Part shown: positions 1 to 9,535 of the stretch, piece after piece
Numbering within the stretch: the first letter of the stretch is position 1
Layout of the letters: the number at the start of each line of letters is the position of its first letter
Assembly (NCBI GenBank): GCA_043772945.1
Contig: JAYVFR010000014.1
Span: 1 to 35,832, forward strand
Length of the DNA: 35,832 bases
Reading direction: 5' to 3'
From: JAYVFR01 sp043772945
GTDB taxonomy: Bacteria > Patescibacteriota > JACMRA01
Translations under genes and position numbers: made by a program
Notes under the pieces: model-generated
Told to the model about the DNA's origin: nothing
Databases searched by the model: none
Seen by the model: only the letters and a program-made list of their open reading frames with translations

Positions 1-974
1 AATTAACAGGTACTCCTTTTGGTACTTCTCCATCATGGAATTTAAATGAAGGTTTTGATAAAGCATTTGACAACGACACTACTACAACCTTTAACTACAT
101 GGAGCCTAATGGAGGATTTGCAGGACTTGATTTAGGAGCTAATAGTGCAGCTACTTTAAATAGAGTTTATGTCTTTCCACGTGATGGACAGAGTGTTAGA
201 GCTGAAGGAGCTATTATTCAAGGATCGAATGATAATACTAACTATACTAATATAGCTACAATATATGGAATTGCAGATGGTCAATGGAAAGGTGTTAGTG
301 CCATGAATACTACTCCCTATAGATATTATAGATATTTATCTCCTGAGGGTGGTTACGCTAATATTGCTGAAGTCAAATTCTTTGGTACTGTAAGTAGCGT
401 AAGTAGTTCATCAAGTTCAACTAGTAGTTCAACTAGTAGTTCAACTAGTAGTTCAACAAGTTCAACCAGCGCACCTATGAGTGGTTGTGATGGAACTAAA
501 CTAACAGGTACAATCTTTGGTTCTTCTCCATCATATAATCTTGATCCTAATTTTACTTTTGATAAAGCCTTTGACAATGACACTAATACATACTTTGGCT
601 ATGCTAATCCTAATGGAGGATTTGTAGGACTTGATTTAGGAGCTACTAATACAACAGCCTTAAATAGTGTTTGTGTCTTCCCACGTACTGCCAATTACAA
701 CTACACTAGAATTAATGGAGCTATTATTCAAGGATCGAATGATAATCTTAATTATACTGATATAGTTACAATATCTGACGTTTTACCAGATCAATGGAAA
801 GAGGTTAGTACTACAAATACTACTCCTTATAGATATTATAGATATTTATCTCCTGGCGGTAGTTATTCTGAAATTGCTGAAATTAAGTTCTTTGGTAGTG
901 TAAGTACAAGTAGTTCATCAAGTTCTACTACTAGTAGTTCAGTAACTACAAACAGTAGCGACTGCGTTATTTAG
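1..974 (+). CDS. Repeat-containing surface protein with F5/8C-like domains, 5' partial
   Basis: The reading frame is open from base 3, so the gene starts left of the window. Two homologous blocks of about 125 residues are visible (from about base 3 to 390 and from about 505 to 897). Each ends with the pattern YRYYRYLSP followed by an aromatic FFG, and contains IIQGSNDN; this resembles F5/8 type C (discoidin/galactose-binding-like) domains. The blocks are joined by a Ser/Thr linker built from a 12-bp tandem repeat (about 400-465), and the protein ends in a second Ser/Thr tail and Cys-Val-Ile. I see no LPxTG-type motif or membrane segment at the C-terminus. The likely role is an exported carbohydrate- or surface-binding protein; export signals would lie upstream of the window. 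Stop codon is TAG. Confidence 0.75.
   Translation, partial: LTGTPFGTSPSWNLNEGFDKAFDNDTTTTFNYMEPNGGFAGLDLGANSAATLNRVYVFPRDGQSVRAEGAIIQGSNDNTNYTNIATIYGIADGQWKGVSAMNTTPYRYYRYLSPEGGYANIAEVKFFGTVSSVSSSSSSTSSSTSSSTSSSTSSTSAPMSGCDGTKLTGTIFGSSPSYNLDPNFTFDKAFDNDTNTYFGYANPNGGFVGLDLGATNTTALNSVCVFPRTANYNYTRINGAIIQGSNDNLNYTDIVTISDVLPDQWKEVSTTNTTPYRYYRYLSPGGSYSEIAEIKFFGSVSTSSSSSSTTSSSVTTNSSDCVI
401..470 (+). repeat. 12-bp tandem repeat encoding Ser/Thr linker
   Basis: The segment repeats a unit close to tagtagttcaac about four times and encodes Thr-Ser-Ser-Ser repeats between two folded domains of the surface protein. Perfect in-frame 12-bp units can gain or lose copies without shifting the frame, so linker length may vary between strains. 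Confidence 0.7.
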
Positions 975-977
975 ATT

Positions 978-1021
978 TTAGCTACCTTGACTACAAAAAA
1001 GAAAAATACAACGGTAGCTAA
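978..1021. promoter_or_regulatory. Inverted repeat upstream of fba
   Basis: TTAGCTACC at 978-986 is perfectly complementary to GGTAGCTAA at 1013-1021, with a 26-nt A-rich spacer. It lies between the surface-protein stop and the aldolase start. No T-run follows on either strand, so it is a weak terminator candidate; it could also shape the aldolase leader. A TTGACT hexamer at 987-992 sits in the loop, but no good -10 box follows it at 16-18 nt. Confidence 0.4.
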
Positions 1022-1043
1022 CAATTATCAAAATAATCTTATT

Positions 1044-2114
1044 ATGAAACATAGCAATATCTTAACTGGGAGTGAACTTAATCAAATTTTTCAAATCGCC
1101 AAAAAAAATAATTTTGCAATCCCTGCAATCAATGTAACTAATAGCAACACAATAATTGCCTGTCTTGAAACTGCAAAGCAGAATAACAGTCCTGCAATAA
1201 TCCAATTTTCTCATGGAGGAGCTAGTAGCTTGTCTGGTAAAAGTATCGATAACGCAAATCACAAAGCATCAATTAGTGGTGCTATTATTGGAGCTAAAAT
1301 GATTCACGAATTAGCAAAAGTCTATGAAGTAAGAGTTGCTATTCATACCGATCACTGTACTCGTAAATTGCTACCTTGGTTTGAAGGAGTACTAAGTGCT
1401 AGCGAGGAGTACTTTACCGAATTTGGTCGTCCTTTATTTACCTCTCAAATGCTTGATTTAAGCACAGAAACCCTTTCTGACAATATCCAAATTAGTGCTA
1501 AATACCTAGAAAGAATGTCTAAAATTGATATGTTACTTGAGATCGAGTTAGGGATTACAGGGGGTGAAGAGGATGGCGTCGATAATCACGATATTGATAA
1601 TGCTAAATTATATACACAGCCAAGTGATGTTGCACTAGCTTATGAAAAATTATCTAGCATTAGTCCAAACTTTAGTATTGCAGCAAGTTTTGGCAATGTT
1701 CATGGAGTTTACAAACCTGGGAATGTCCATTTACAACCAATTATCCTTAAAAACTCTCAAGAACATGTTAAAAACAAATTTAACTTAATTGAGACTGAGC
1801 CGCTTAATCTAGTATTCCACGGAGGGAGTGGATCAACAGACTCAGAAATTAAAGAAGCGGTTGATTATGGGGTTGTTAAGATGAATTTAGACACTGATAT
1901 GCAGTGGGCCCTCTGGTACGGAGTTAAAAATTATTATGATATTAATAAAGACTATTTACAATCTCAACTAGGAAACCCGACAGGACCTGATGCTCCAAAC
2001 AAGAAATTCTACGACCCTCGGAGCTGGCTCAGAAGTGGGGAGAATGAATTTATCAAAATACTGGCACATTACAATGAACTTTTAAACAATATCGATACAA
2101 ATAAACTCATCTAA
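1044..2114 (+). CDS. fbaA: Class II fructose-bisphosphate aldolase
   Basis: This enzyme cleaves fructose 1,6-bisphosphate to dihydroxyacetone phosphate and glyceraldehyde 3-phosphate in glycolysis. The protein is 356 aa from the chosen ATG, close to the 359 aa of E. coli FbaA, and aligns along its whole length with the type A class II family. Visible motifs are HTDHC at residues 101-105 (catalytic Asp and zinc His), LEIELG with acidic ligands near 166-168, FGNVHG with zinc His 220, and the phosphate loop HGGSGS at 259-264. An upstream in-frame TTG at 987 would add 19 residues without family similarity, so the ATG at 1044 is preferred. No Shine-Dalgarno sequence precedes it. With enolase at 33.0-34.4 kb, it shows a lower glycolytic route in the cell. 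Confidence 0.96.
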   Translation: MKHSNILTGSELNQIFQIAKKNNFAIPAINVTNSNTIIACLETAKQNNSPAIIQFSHGGASSLSGKSIDNANHKASISGAIIGAKMIHELAKVYEVRVAIHTDHCTRKLLPWFEGVLSASEEYFTEFGRPLFTSQMLDLSTETLSDNIQISAKYLERMSKIDMLLEIELGITGGEEDGVDNHDIDNAKLYTQPSDVALAYEKLSSISPNFSIAASFGNVHGVYKPGNVHLQPIILKNSQEHVKNKFNLIETEPLNLVFHGGSGSTDSEIKEAVDYGVVKMNLDTDMQWALWYGVKNYYDINKDYLQSQLGNPTGPDAPNKKFYDPRSWLRSGENEFIKILAHYNELLNNIDTNKLI

Positions 2115-2128
2115 TAGCTGTACTTAGT

Positions 2129-2473
2129 TTACCTGATATTAATTATTATTGTAGAGCTTTTATTTAGGATTTTTTTAGTTAATAATTCATCCTTGAGAAA
2201 CTCCTCAAGGCCCTGTCGATTTTGCTTTAAAACAGTAGAAAGTGCTGTAATTTCAGCAAATAACTGAATATCTAATTGATTCTTTTGAACTTGGGTTAAA
2301 TGAATTCGAAAAATATCACTAAGATTGTAACGATTTTTGAAATTAGGATAACTAGTATCTAAATATTGTATTATGGTTTTTTTGACTTCTAAATAAATAT
2401 AAGCCTCTCGCCAGATCTTGAAATTTGGACTAGTTGACCGCCTGATTATTTCCATAAAAGTTTGTGAAGCCAT
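2129..2473 (-). CDS. Hypothetical helical protein, 114 aa
   Basis: I do not recognise this protein. It is 114 aa, charged and probably mostly alpha-helical, with no signal peptide or membrane segment. It is convergent with the aldolase gene (14 nt between stops). A near-consensus promoter, TTGACG-N17-GATAAT, lies about 110-135 nt upstream (2581-2609), which supports a real transcript with a leader of roughly 100 nt. Ends in TAA. Confidence 0.55.
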   Translation of the reverse strand: MASQTFMEIIRRSTSPNFKIWREAYIYLEVKKTIIQYLDTSYPNFKNRYNLSDIFRIHLTQVQKNQLDIQLFAEITALSTVLKQNRQGLEEFLKDELLTKKILNKSSTIIINIR

Positions 2474-2784
2474 AGTTTTAATTTAAGATTTTAAAAAATT
2501 ACCTTTTTAAAGTGGTTTTTTTGAAAGGAAACACCATTGTATAGTGGGTCTAATTTTTAGTCCAAGAATATTTTTAACAAATTATCTCAAGTCTAAATTA
2601 ATTCGTCAACTAAATAAGAAAAAAGGATTAGAGCATAAAAAAAGAAGGTCTTAACTCAATTGCAGTTGTCGTTAAACAAATTGCAAGAATCAAAACCCTC
2701 ATATAATGCTGCGGTAAATTGAAAAACAGAGGATTTTTAATCAACTATCAATCTCTTAGCACAGTTTTAGGTCTTGCGTGAGAG
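2474..2784. other. Intergenic region without a confident gene
   Basis: These 311 bases hold the promoter of the 114-aa gene and its leader. On the minus strand there is a possible 24-codon reading frame starting MRVLILAICL, and in the leader a 12-codon one starting MVFPFKK; neither has independent support. A plus-strand frame around 2640-2785 is open over long parts but broken by two stop codons and lacks a start, so it could be a decayed gene. I see no RNA gene or mobile element. Confidence 0.4.
2581..2609 (-). promoter_or_regulatory. Sigma70-type promoter for the 114-aa gene
   Basis: On the minus strand, TTGACG (2604-2609) and GATAAT (2581-2586) are separated by exactly 17 nt. Transcription would start near 2574 and read into the gene starting at 2473. 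Confidence 0.6.
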
Positions 2785-3393
2785 TTACTTCACGAATGTT
2801 AGAATATCTTCTAGAGATTTTAACCCTGTGGTTTTTTTAATTAGCTTACCCCCACTATCCACTTTTACAAAAGTATTTGGAGCTGTTATTTCATATTTGA
2901 TTTTTAGATCTAATTGATTCTCGTAACTTGTATTTAAAATATGCAGTGTTTCAGGAATTTTATTTTTATTAGCATTCAAATTGTCCGCAATATCTCTGGA
3001 TTCAATTGAATCACTCGAATTGAAGAAAATAACTACGCTATGGCCCTCAATTTTAGCGTGAATTAACTCACTTGCGTTATATTGAACAAAAGAACCTGAT
3101 TTCATCATCGGCATCATTTTATCAGAATCTTGGTCTAATTGCATAGAGCTATCAGAATTTTTATCATTAAATAAGTAATTTTGAATTGCTACCCATTGCT
3201 GTTTTGTAATTTGATCTTTTTTAATCACATAAAATTTTGAAGAAACGCCTATCGTTATAACAAGAGTGGAAAATATCATTACTGATAAGAGTACAGCTAC
3301 CAAGTAAGTAACTTCTTTAAAAGTTGGAATTCCTGGAATTGTGCTATCTAAATGAGAGCTATGGTTACGTGGGTCTATATTTTTAAGTGACAT
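2785..3393 (-). CDS. Membrane-anchored thioredoxin-fold protein without cysteines
   Basis: The 202-aa protein has one hydrophobic segment at about residues 28-50 and an extracytoplasmic part whose last 90 residues follow the thioredoxin-like pattern: a strand VVIFF, then helix, a second strand near LHILNTS, and a C-terminal FVKVDSGGKLIKK with a final helix. In thioredoxin-family relatives the segment after VVIFF carries WCxxC; here it is NSSDSIES (residues 125-132) and the whole protein contains no cysteine. It cannot therefore do thiol-disulfide exchange and may be a binding or scaffold derivative. It is divergent from the Ser-rich surface protein, with a consensus promoter 66-94 nt upstream. 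Confidence 0.65.
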   Translation of the reverse strand: MSLKNIDPRNHSSHLDSTIPGIPTFKEVTYLVAVLLSVMIFSTLVITIGVSSKFYVIKKDQITKQQWVAIQNYLFNDKNSDSSMQLDQDSDKMMPMMKSGSFVQYNASELIHAKIEGHSVVIFFNSSDSIESRDIADNLNANKNKIPETLHILNTSYENQLDLKIKYEITAPNTFVKVDSGGKLIKKTTGLKSLEDILTFVK

Positions 3394-3458
3394 ATAAAAA
3401 ATTATAATATTTACTAAAAGTTTAACAAATTAGTCATATTGACTAATACTAAAAAAAT

Positions 3459-3487
3459 ATAATATCAATTCTAATTGAATGTGTCAA
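3459..3487 (-). promoter_or_regulatory. Consensus promoter for the thioredoxin-fold gene
   Basis: Minus strand: TTGACA (3482-3487), 17-nt spacer, TATTAT (3459-3464). The start codon of the thioredoxin-fold gene is at 3393. The -35 boxes of this promoter and of a possible plus-strand promoter lie back to back. Confidence 0.75.
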
Positions 3488-3494
3488 CAATTCT

Positions 3495-3526
3495 TTGACA
3501 AATACATTCTTTACATTTTTTAAAAT
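3495..3526 (+). promoter_or_regulatory. Possible promoter for the Ser-rich surface protein
   Basis: TTGACA at 3495-3500 is followed by an A/T run with TAAAAT at 3521-3526 (20-nt spacing, longer than ideal). The ATG of the surface protein is at 3534, so a transcript from here would have almost no leader. A TTG within this -35 box is in frame with the gene but is not a credible start codon. Confidence 0.5.
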
Positions 3527-3533
3527 CACATTT

Positions 3534-5072
3534 ATGAACAAATTTAAATTAATAACTATTTGCACTGCCTTTTTATTAAGCATTTTAGGAGTTGTAGGTT
3601 TTAGCAATACATTACTATTTAACAGCCCCAGCAATAATTTAATTGCCGAAGCCAGCAATCCAGCCATTAACATTGAGCAAAAATGTTATCTAAAAGAAAC
3701 CAATCAGACTTGCCCTATGCTTGACAAACAACAGGCTAGTTATATTAAACCTGATCAAGAATTTATTTACCAAATTAGACTGACTAACAATACAAACAGC
3801 ACCATTGAAAACTTGCAAATGCAAATTGTAAATAATAGCAATGTTAATATAAGCTTAATTAATGATTTATCTAATATGCGTAATCTGGAACAAAATCAAA
3901 AGGCTGAATACTACCTCAAAGGTGAATTAAGTAATTCAGCTAAACAAAGCGTAATTACTGGTGAAACTATTTTTGTTCAAAATACAATTAATATCACTAC
4001 TAAAACAGATATACTTACCAATACCAGTGTTCAATTAGTTAGCAATAACCAAAATGACGCTTCACAAATTAGCTTTCCAACTAGCCTAATGTCAAACAAG
4101 GCTACAACCTCTAGCGCCGTAATTCCTAGTAATAGCCAAAACAATAATCTGAACAGCTCAGAATCTAGTAAAACAAGTAGCAATACCTCTAGCTCAAGCG
4201 TAATTAACGCAATCAGCTCTGCCAATTCATCCAGCTTAACTAGTAATTCAAAATCTAATCTTATTAAAAATAACCTTCTAAAAATTGATCTAAGTTGTTC
4301 CAACAAACAAAATGGAAATCAGCTATGCCTAGATATTAAAAATGATTCTGACGTAACTTATAGAATTCAAGTGACAAATTCAAGTGACAAAAATTTAACA
4401 AACTCAAAGTTACATATCAAACATAATATTGAACAAATGGTATTAGATTCTAAACCAAATTTAAATAATTCTAACCAGTCTAATTTTGGAGTTAAAAATA
4501 ACGAAAGCGATAAAGATTTAGAAATTCCATTAATTAAATCAAATGAAAAATTAGAAATTACTTTTAATAGCTTATTAAAAATTTCTGAATTTCAGAAAAC
4601 TCCAATTGTAACAATGATCATCATTACTAATGACGACCAAAGTGAACCTAGTATTTTAACATACAAAATCCCTCAAATTGCAAATCAAAAATCTAGCCAA
4701 ACTAGCGTTCAAAACACAAATTCTAGCACTAGCTCAAGTAATGTTATTACCGAAAGGGCTAAAATTACTAATTTAAGTATCACGACCCCTTCTTCGAGTA
4801 ACAGTTCTATTAATTCAGCTAACCCATCATCATCAATTAGCACAACAACTAATTCTAATACTACCAATAAGACGCTAAGCTCCACTATTGCCACTTCTAA
4901 CTTAAGTTCGTCTTTATTATCTTCTTCACCAGCAACAATTTCTAAAACAAGTCTACCAGCAACAGTTAGAACAGGGGCCCAAGAAAATTTAGTAATTTTT
5001 AGTAGTAGTTTTGGAATTATTGGAATTATGGTTTTATTTTTAAAAAAAAATCTTAAAAAACTACATCGCTAA
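3534..5072 (+). CDS. Ser/Asn-rich secreted surface protein with C-terminal wall-anchor-like tail
   Basis: The 512-aa protein begins with a signal peptide (Lys near the N-terminus, then a hydrophobic stretch to about residue 25). Two beta-sandwich-like regions, each containing a pattern like IxYxIxVTNxS typical of DUF11-type surface repeats, are separated by long Ser/Asn/Thr linkers. The C-terminus has LPATVRTGAQ, about 20 hydrophobic residues and a Lys-rich end, the architecture of a sortase substrate, although the exact LPxTG motif is interrupted. It probably sits on the cell surface. The ATG at 3534 is chosen because the upstream TTG lies in a -35 box. The 3' end meets lgt convergently, with one base between the two stops. 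Confidence 0.72.
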   Translation: MNKFKLITICTAFLLSILGVVGFSNTLLFNSPSNNLIAEASNPAINIEQKCYLKETNQTCPMLDKQQASYIKPDQEFIYQIRLTNNTNSTIENLQMQIVNNSNVNISLINDLSNMRNLEQNQKAEYYLKGELSNSAKQSVITGETIFVQNTINITTKTDILTNTSVQLVSNNQNDASQISFPTSLMSNKATTSSAVIPSNSQNNNLNSSESSKTSSNTSSSSVINAISSANSSSLTSNSKSNLIKNNLLKIDLSCSNKQNGNQLCLDIKNDSDVTYRIQVTNSSDKNLTNSKLHIKHNIEQMVLDSKPNLNNSNQSNFGVKNNESDKDLEIPLIKSNEKLEITFNSLLKISEFQKTPIVTMIIITNDDQSEPSILTYKIPQIANQKSSQTSVQNTNSSTSSSNVITERAKITNLSITTPSSSNSSINSANPSSSISTTTNSNTTNKTLSSTIATSNLSSSLLSSSPATISKTSLPATVRTGAQENLVIFSSSFGIIGIMVLFLKKNLKKLHR

Positions 5073-5073
5073 A

Positions 5074-6042
5074 TTAATTTTTAATTTTAAATCTTTTATA
5101 ATAAATTAATAAACCTGTTAATATCATAATAAGAGCAAAAAACTGACTAATATAAACTTCACTAAAATCAAAAATAAACCACTTATAGTTTAAGGTGGTT
5201 TTTTGTTTTATAGCATCTAGTCGCAAAAATTCTAAAAGGAATCTAATTACTCCATAACCAATTAAATAAATAGATGCCACTTTGCCTGAATTTTTAGTTG
5301 TTAATTTACTGTAATTCCAAAGAATTAAAATTAAAAGAATTAAGTTAGCACCACTCTCATACAAAAAAGTAGGGTGGAAATAGCGATCGTTTAAATTCGA
5401 AGTTATATTAGACTGAAGTGGCACATACATTTTCCATTGTACGCTTGTAGTTGGGCCATATGCTTCATAATTAAAAAAATTCCCCCACCTACCTATTACC
5501 TGACCCAGCAGTAATGAAGGAGTAATAAAGTCTAAAAATTCAAATATATCTAAGTTAAACTTCTTAGTATAGATTGACAAGTAAATTAACCCGCCTATAA
5601 TAGCCCCCATTATAGCAAGACCTCCTTGAGACAGGCCCAAGACTATTTGAAATAAATTGGATTCGTATATAGACCAGTTAAAAATTACGTAAAAAAGCCT
5701 TGCTCCGAGTAAACCAAAAACAATTAGACCAAGCAATAATCTATCAACTATGCTAGCAACTATGTTGTGCTTTTTAGATAGAAACAGTGCTAAAATGTAG
5801 CCTGCAACTACACCTAATAAAATAAAGATTGAATAATATCTCAAACTAATGATTCCGACAGGGATTGGTATATCAAATAATTTAAAATTAGTTAAATTTA
5901 ATATATCAATTTTCTGCTGTAATTGCCAGTCTCCGTTGAATATTAAACTCATTGGATAGTATAAGAGCAGGATGAAGATGATCGTCAAAAATATCAGCAG
6001 TTTAGAAAGTTTTTTTGGTGAGTTTATATTAAAATAAAGCAT
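5074..6042 (-). CDS. lgt: Prolipoprotein diacylglyceryl transferase
   Basis: Lgt transfers diacylglycerol from phosphatidylglycerol to the lipobox cysteine of prolipoproteins in the cytoplasmic membrane. The 322-aa protein has about seven hydrophobic segments. Family signatures are GARLFYVIFN, the glycine-rich GLAIMGAIIGG, the Lgt signature region GRWGNFFNYEAYG at about residues 184-196, HPTFLYE, and GVIRFLLEFLR near the C-terminus. An N-terminal extension of about 40 residues with an extra hydrophobic stretch precedes the usual start. A promoter TTGACT-N17-TTTAAT lies just upstream. None of the window's proteins shows an obvious lipobox, so its substrates are elsewhere. Confidence 0.93.
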   Translation of the reverse strand: MLYFNINSPKKLSKLLIFLTIIFILLLYYPMSLIFNGDWQLQQKIDILNLTNFKLFDIPIPVGIISLRYYSIFILLGVVAGYILALFLSKKHNIVASIVDRLLLGLIVFGLLGARLFYVIFNWSIYESNLFQIVLGLSQGGLAIMGAIIGGLIYLSIYTKKFNLDIFEFLDFITPSLLLGQVIGRWGNFFNYEAYGPTTSVQWKMYVPLQSNITSNLNDRYFHPTFLYESGANLILLILILWNYSKLTTKNSGKVASIYLIGYGVIRFLLEFLRLDAIKQKTTLNYKWFIFDFSEVYISQFFALIMILTGLLIYYKRFKIKN

Positions 6043-6062
6043 AAAAAATTATTATGCTGTAA

Positions 6063-6091
6063 ATTAAAGTTTCAAATCAAATAATAGTCAA
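6063..6091 (-). promoter_or_regulatory. Promoter for lgt
   Basis: Minus strand: TTGACT (6086-6091), 17-nt spacer, TTTAAT (6063-6068). The lgt ATG at 6042 lies about 20 nt downstream of the -10 box, giving a short leader without a Shine-Dalgarno sequence. Confidence 0.6.
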
Positions 6092-6123
6092 AAAATTTTA
6101 TGTTAAAATAATTTAAAATATGC

Positions 6124-6156
6124 AAAAGTAAGTAACCAAGAGTTAAAAACAAACTC
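6124..6156 (-). repeat. 3' arm of the pre-16S processing stem
   Basis: This 33-nt segment is the inverted counterpart of 7899-7931 on the other side of the 16S gene. Thirty positions match; at the three that differ the transcript still forms G-U pairs. The arms would form a long stem closing the pre-16S RNA, the usual substrate of RNase III. This arm is about 200 nt beyond the mature 3' end. Confidence 0.8.
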
Positions 6157-6359
6157 TTACTAGATAATCCTTGATTTAATATGCTTCATTAAAAGTATAA
6201 ATACTTTAATAAAATTAAATTTTTATTGTTCTAGATTAAGATTTTTTAAGAAACTAAAATATCTTTAAAAAAAGTTAATACATATATGCCGAGGCACATA
6301 CAATCAATCATAAAATAGTTTAGAGTTATTAGTTCTAATTACTATTTTTATCTCCTTAA
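6157..6359. other. 16S 3' trailer, no gene seen
   Basis: The AT-rich trailer between the 16S 3' end and the processing arm contains no tRNA, 23S or 5S sequence. A small hairpin TGCC-TC-GGCA lies near 6286-6295. The region looks like transcribed spacer removed during maturation. Confidence 0.5.
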
Positions 6360-7895
<1,536 letters not shown>

Positions 7896-7898
7896 AAA

Positions 7899-7931
7899 GA
7901 ATTTGTCTTTAACTCTTAGTTACTTACTTTT
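7899..7931 (-). repeat. 5' arm of the pre-16S processing stem
   Basis: The 33-nt arm sits immediately before the mature 5' end of 16S and pairs with 6124-6156. Three differences between the arms are all transitions that leave G-U pairs in the RNA. Confidence 0.8.
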
Positions 7932-8031
7932 ATATATCTCTTATTTTAATTTGAACAGAAAAAATGTTTTGACTTGATTTGATTTTTTAGATGTAAAACT
8001 TAGTTGATTTTTTTGAATCAATGTATTTATT

Positions 8032-8060
8032 TATGTAAAGATTTTTTTTAGTTTTGTCAA
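8032..8060 (-). promoter_or_regulatory. 16S rRNA promoter
   Basis: Minus strand: TTGACA (8055-8060), 17-nt spacer, TACATA (8032-8037). Transcription would begin near 8025, about 130 nt before the mature 16S 5' end, upstream of the processing arm. Confidence 0.7.
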
Positions 8061-8140
8061 GAGCTTTGTCTTAACCACTATTACATTTCAAACCAACTAA
8101 TAGCTAGTCATAGTTTTATGGCAACTGATCCTAGCTAGTT

Positions 8141-9418
8141 TTAATCGAGCTTAATAGTAACGATGTAATTGGAAACAAAAAGAGCGTTTTTAATATTCGT
8201 ACGGTTTAAGAAGCCATCATAAATAATTACACCTATCTGAGCTTTATGACCTTGATTTGATAAATAGCTTAACCAAAAGTTAGCTTCAGTACTATAAACA
8301 AAATAGCTGGCATAAACACGATTTAAAAAATAAGAAGGAATTTCTAGACTACCTTGGGATCGATTAGTAATTTGAACAAAAAAATACTTTCTCCACTTAA
8401 CGCTTAATTCTTGCAATTTCTCTATTTGTTTTGTCTGGTCTAGTATTAGAGTGGTCTCATCCTTAACAACTTGACTGGATAAATGATATTCAAACACCAA
8501 ATCACAAATTGGTAAGTGGTTCAAACTGACGTAGAGACTTTTTAGATTTTTTTGAGCTTCTGGCAAGTCTTTATACAAACTATTTGACTTTAAACTAAGC
8601 TTACCATTGAACAAACCCCCTATTATATTGTTCAATTCAGACCAATCATTCTTATTATTTTTTTTGCGAATTATAAATAAAAGTGTTTGAATTATTTTTT
8701 TCCATTGTTCAGTTTTTTCCAAAAGATTGTAATCTAGAATGTTTCCAGCTTGAGCTTCAATCATAAAAGATAAAAACCAATTAGTTCGCATACTAATTTT
8801 TTCAGCATCTAATAATTGATTTAAATCGTTCTCCCAAACCCCTAAACCATAACTATAAACAACTCCACCAGTTTTAATTTTTTCTAAACAGTTGATTACA
8901 GAAGGTGTTAAAATATTGTTTTCAATTACCATTATTATTGGTATTCCCAGACTATTTAAAACATCTATTTGATCAATAATTTCTTCAGCCAGTCCATTAA
9001 AAGTTGAAATAATTACTAAATTGATTGGTTTCTTCACTGCTTTTTGAGAGCGAACAAAAATTTGTAATTTCTGAGTGTCCCAATTTAAAGTATTCCTATC
9101 AATATCAAGTGTAGTAAGGTTGTAACCGTCAGTTAAAATTTGGGCTAAATCAGAATTTAAGAGAGGGTGGCAAAGTATATTTATACCTCCATTCACCATC
9201 ATTCTAGTAACTAAATTACGAAAAGATTGAGTCTGAGAAACATGACAAAAAGCTGACCAACGACCAGCCGTTACAGAGTAATTGTTAAAGTTTACTTTTT
9301 GGTTAAAAACTTTCTCCCGCCAAAAACGTTTAACGAAAACACCCGTGTAGAGTCTCTCAGGACGATCAAAGTATTTAACTAAAGTATCGATTTGTTGTGA
9401 TATATGATTACTATTCAT
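8141..9418 (-). CDS. Hypothetical protein, possibly a degenerate DegT/AHBA-type aminotransferase
   Basis: The 425-aa protein is soluble, with no signal peptide or membrane segments. Its middle part has the order of motifs seen in fold-type I PLP enzymes of the DegT/DnrJ family: a segment ending in LTTLDIDRNTLNWD, then INLVIISTFNGLAEEI, then LGIPIIMVIEN. I cannot find the Schiff-base lysine motif, and the second half is not recognisable, so even if the fold is right the enzyme is probably inactive. The similarity is weak and from memory. The ATG at 9418 is chosen; an upstream in-frame TTG at 9466 is the first base of a TTGACA element. The 16S promoter lies downstream on the same strand. Confidence 0.5.
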   Translation of the reverse strand: MNSNHISQQIDTLVKYFDRPERLYTGVFVKRFWREKVFNQKVNFNNYSVTAGRWSAFCHVSQTQSFRNLVTRMMVNGGINILCHPLLNSDLAQILTDGYNLTTLDIDRNTLNWDTQKLQIFVRSQKAVKKPINLVIISTFNGLAEEIIDQIDVLNSLGIPIIMVIENNILTPSVINCLEKIKTGGVVYSYGLGVWENDLNQLLDAEKISMRTNWFLSFMIEAQAGNILDYNLLEKTEQWKKIIQTLLFIIRKKNNKNDWSELNNIIGGLFNGKLSLKSNSLYKDLPEAQKNLKSLYVSLNHLPICDLVFEYHLSSQVVKDETTLILDQTKQIEKLQELSVKWRKYFFVQITNRSQGSLEIPSYFLNRVYASYFVYSTEANFWLSYLSNQGHKAQIGVIIYDGFLNRTNIKNALFVSNYIVTIKLD

Positions 9419-9483
9419 ACTGAAATTTATGACACACCTTTGATTTAAAAAAAGTGATACTGTCAATTCTAAACCTAACTAAT

Positions 9484-9513
9484 TTGACCAAAATATCTAA
9501 AAATATCTAGTAT
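9484..9513 (+). promoter_or_regulatory. Possible promoter for the topA fragment
   Basis: TTGACC (9484-9489), 18-nt spacer, TAGTAT (9508-9513). The fragment's ATG is at 9536. A GGAG at 9516-9519 is too far from the ATG to serve as a Shine-Dalgarno sequence. Confidence 0.45.
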
Positions 9514-9535
9514 TTGGAGCACAAGATAAAAAATT

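Noticed and set aside
353..583. Open frame antisense to the Ser/Thr linker (Leu/Val-rich)
   Set aside because: It is the mirror of the repeated Ser codons in the surface protein; the same holds for frames at 4031-4306 and 4709-4894.
2474..2784. Insertion sequence remnant
   Set aside because: Open stretches exist but there are no terminal inverted repeats or recognisable transposase motifs.
3495..3500. TTG start codon for the Ser-rich surface protein (also 9466 for the 425-aa gene)
   Set aside because: Both TTG codons are the first bases of TTGACA elements; a downstream ATG is available in each gene.
9516..9519. GGAG as Shine-Dalgarno for the topA fragment
   Set aside because: It lies 16 nt before the ATG, outside the functional distance.
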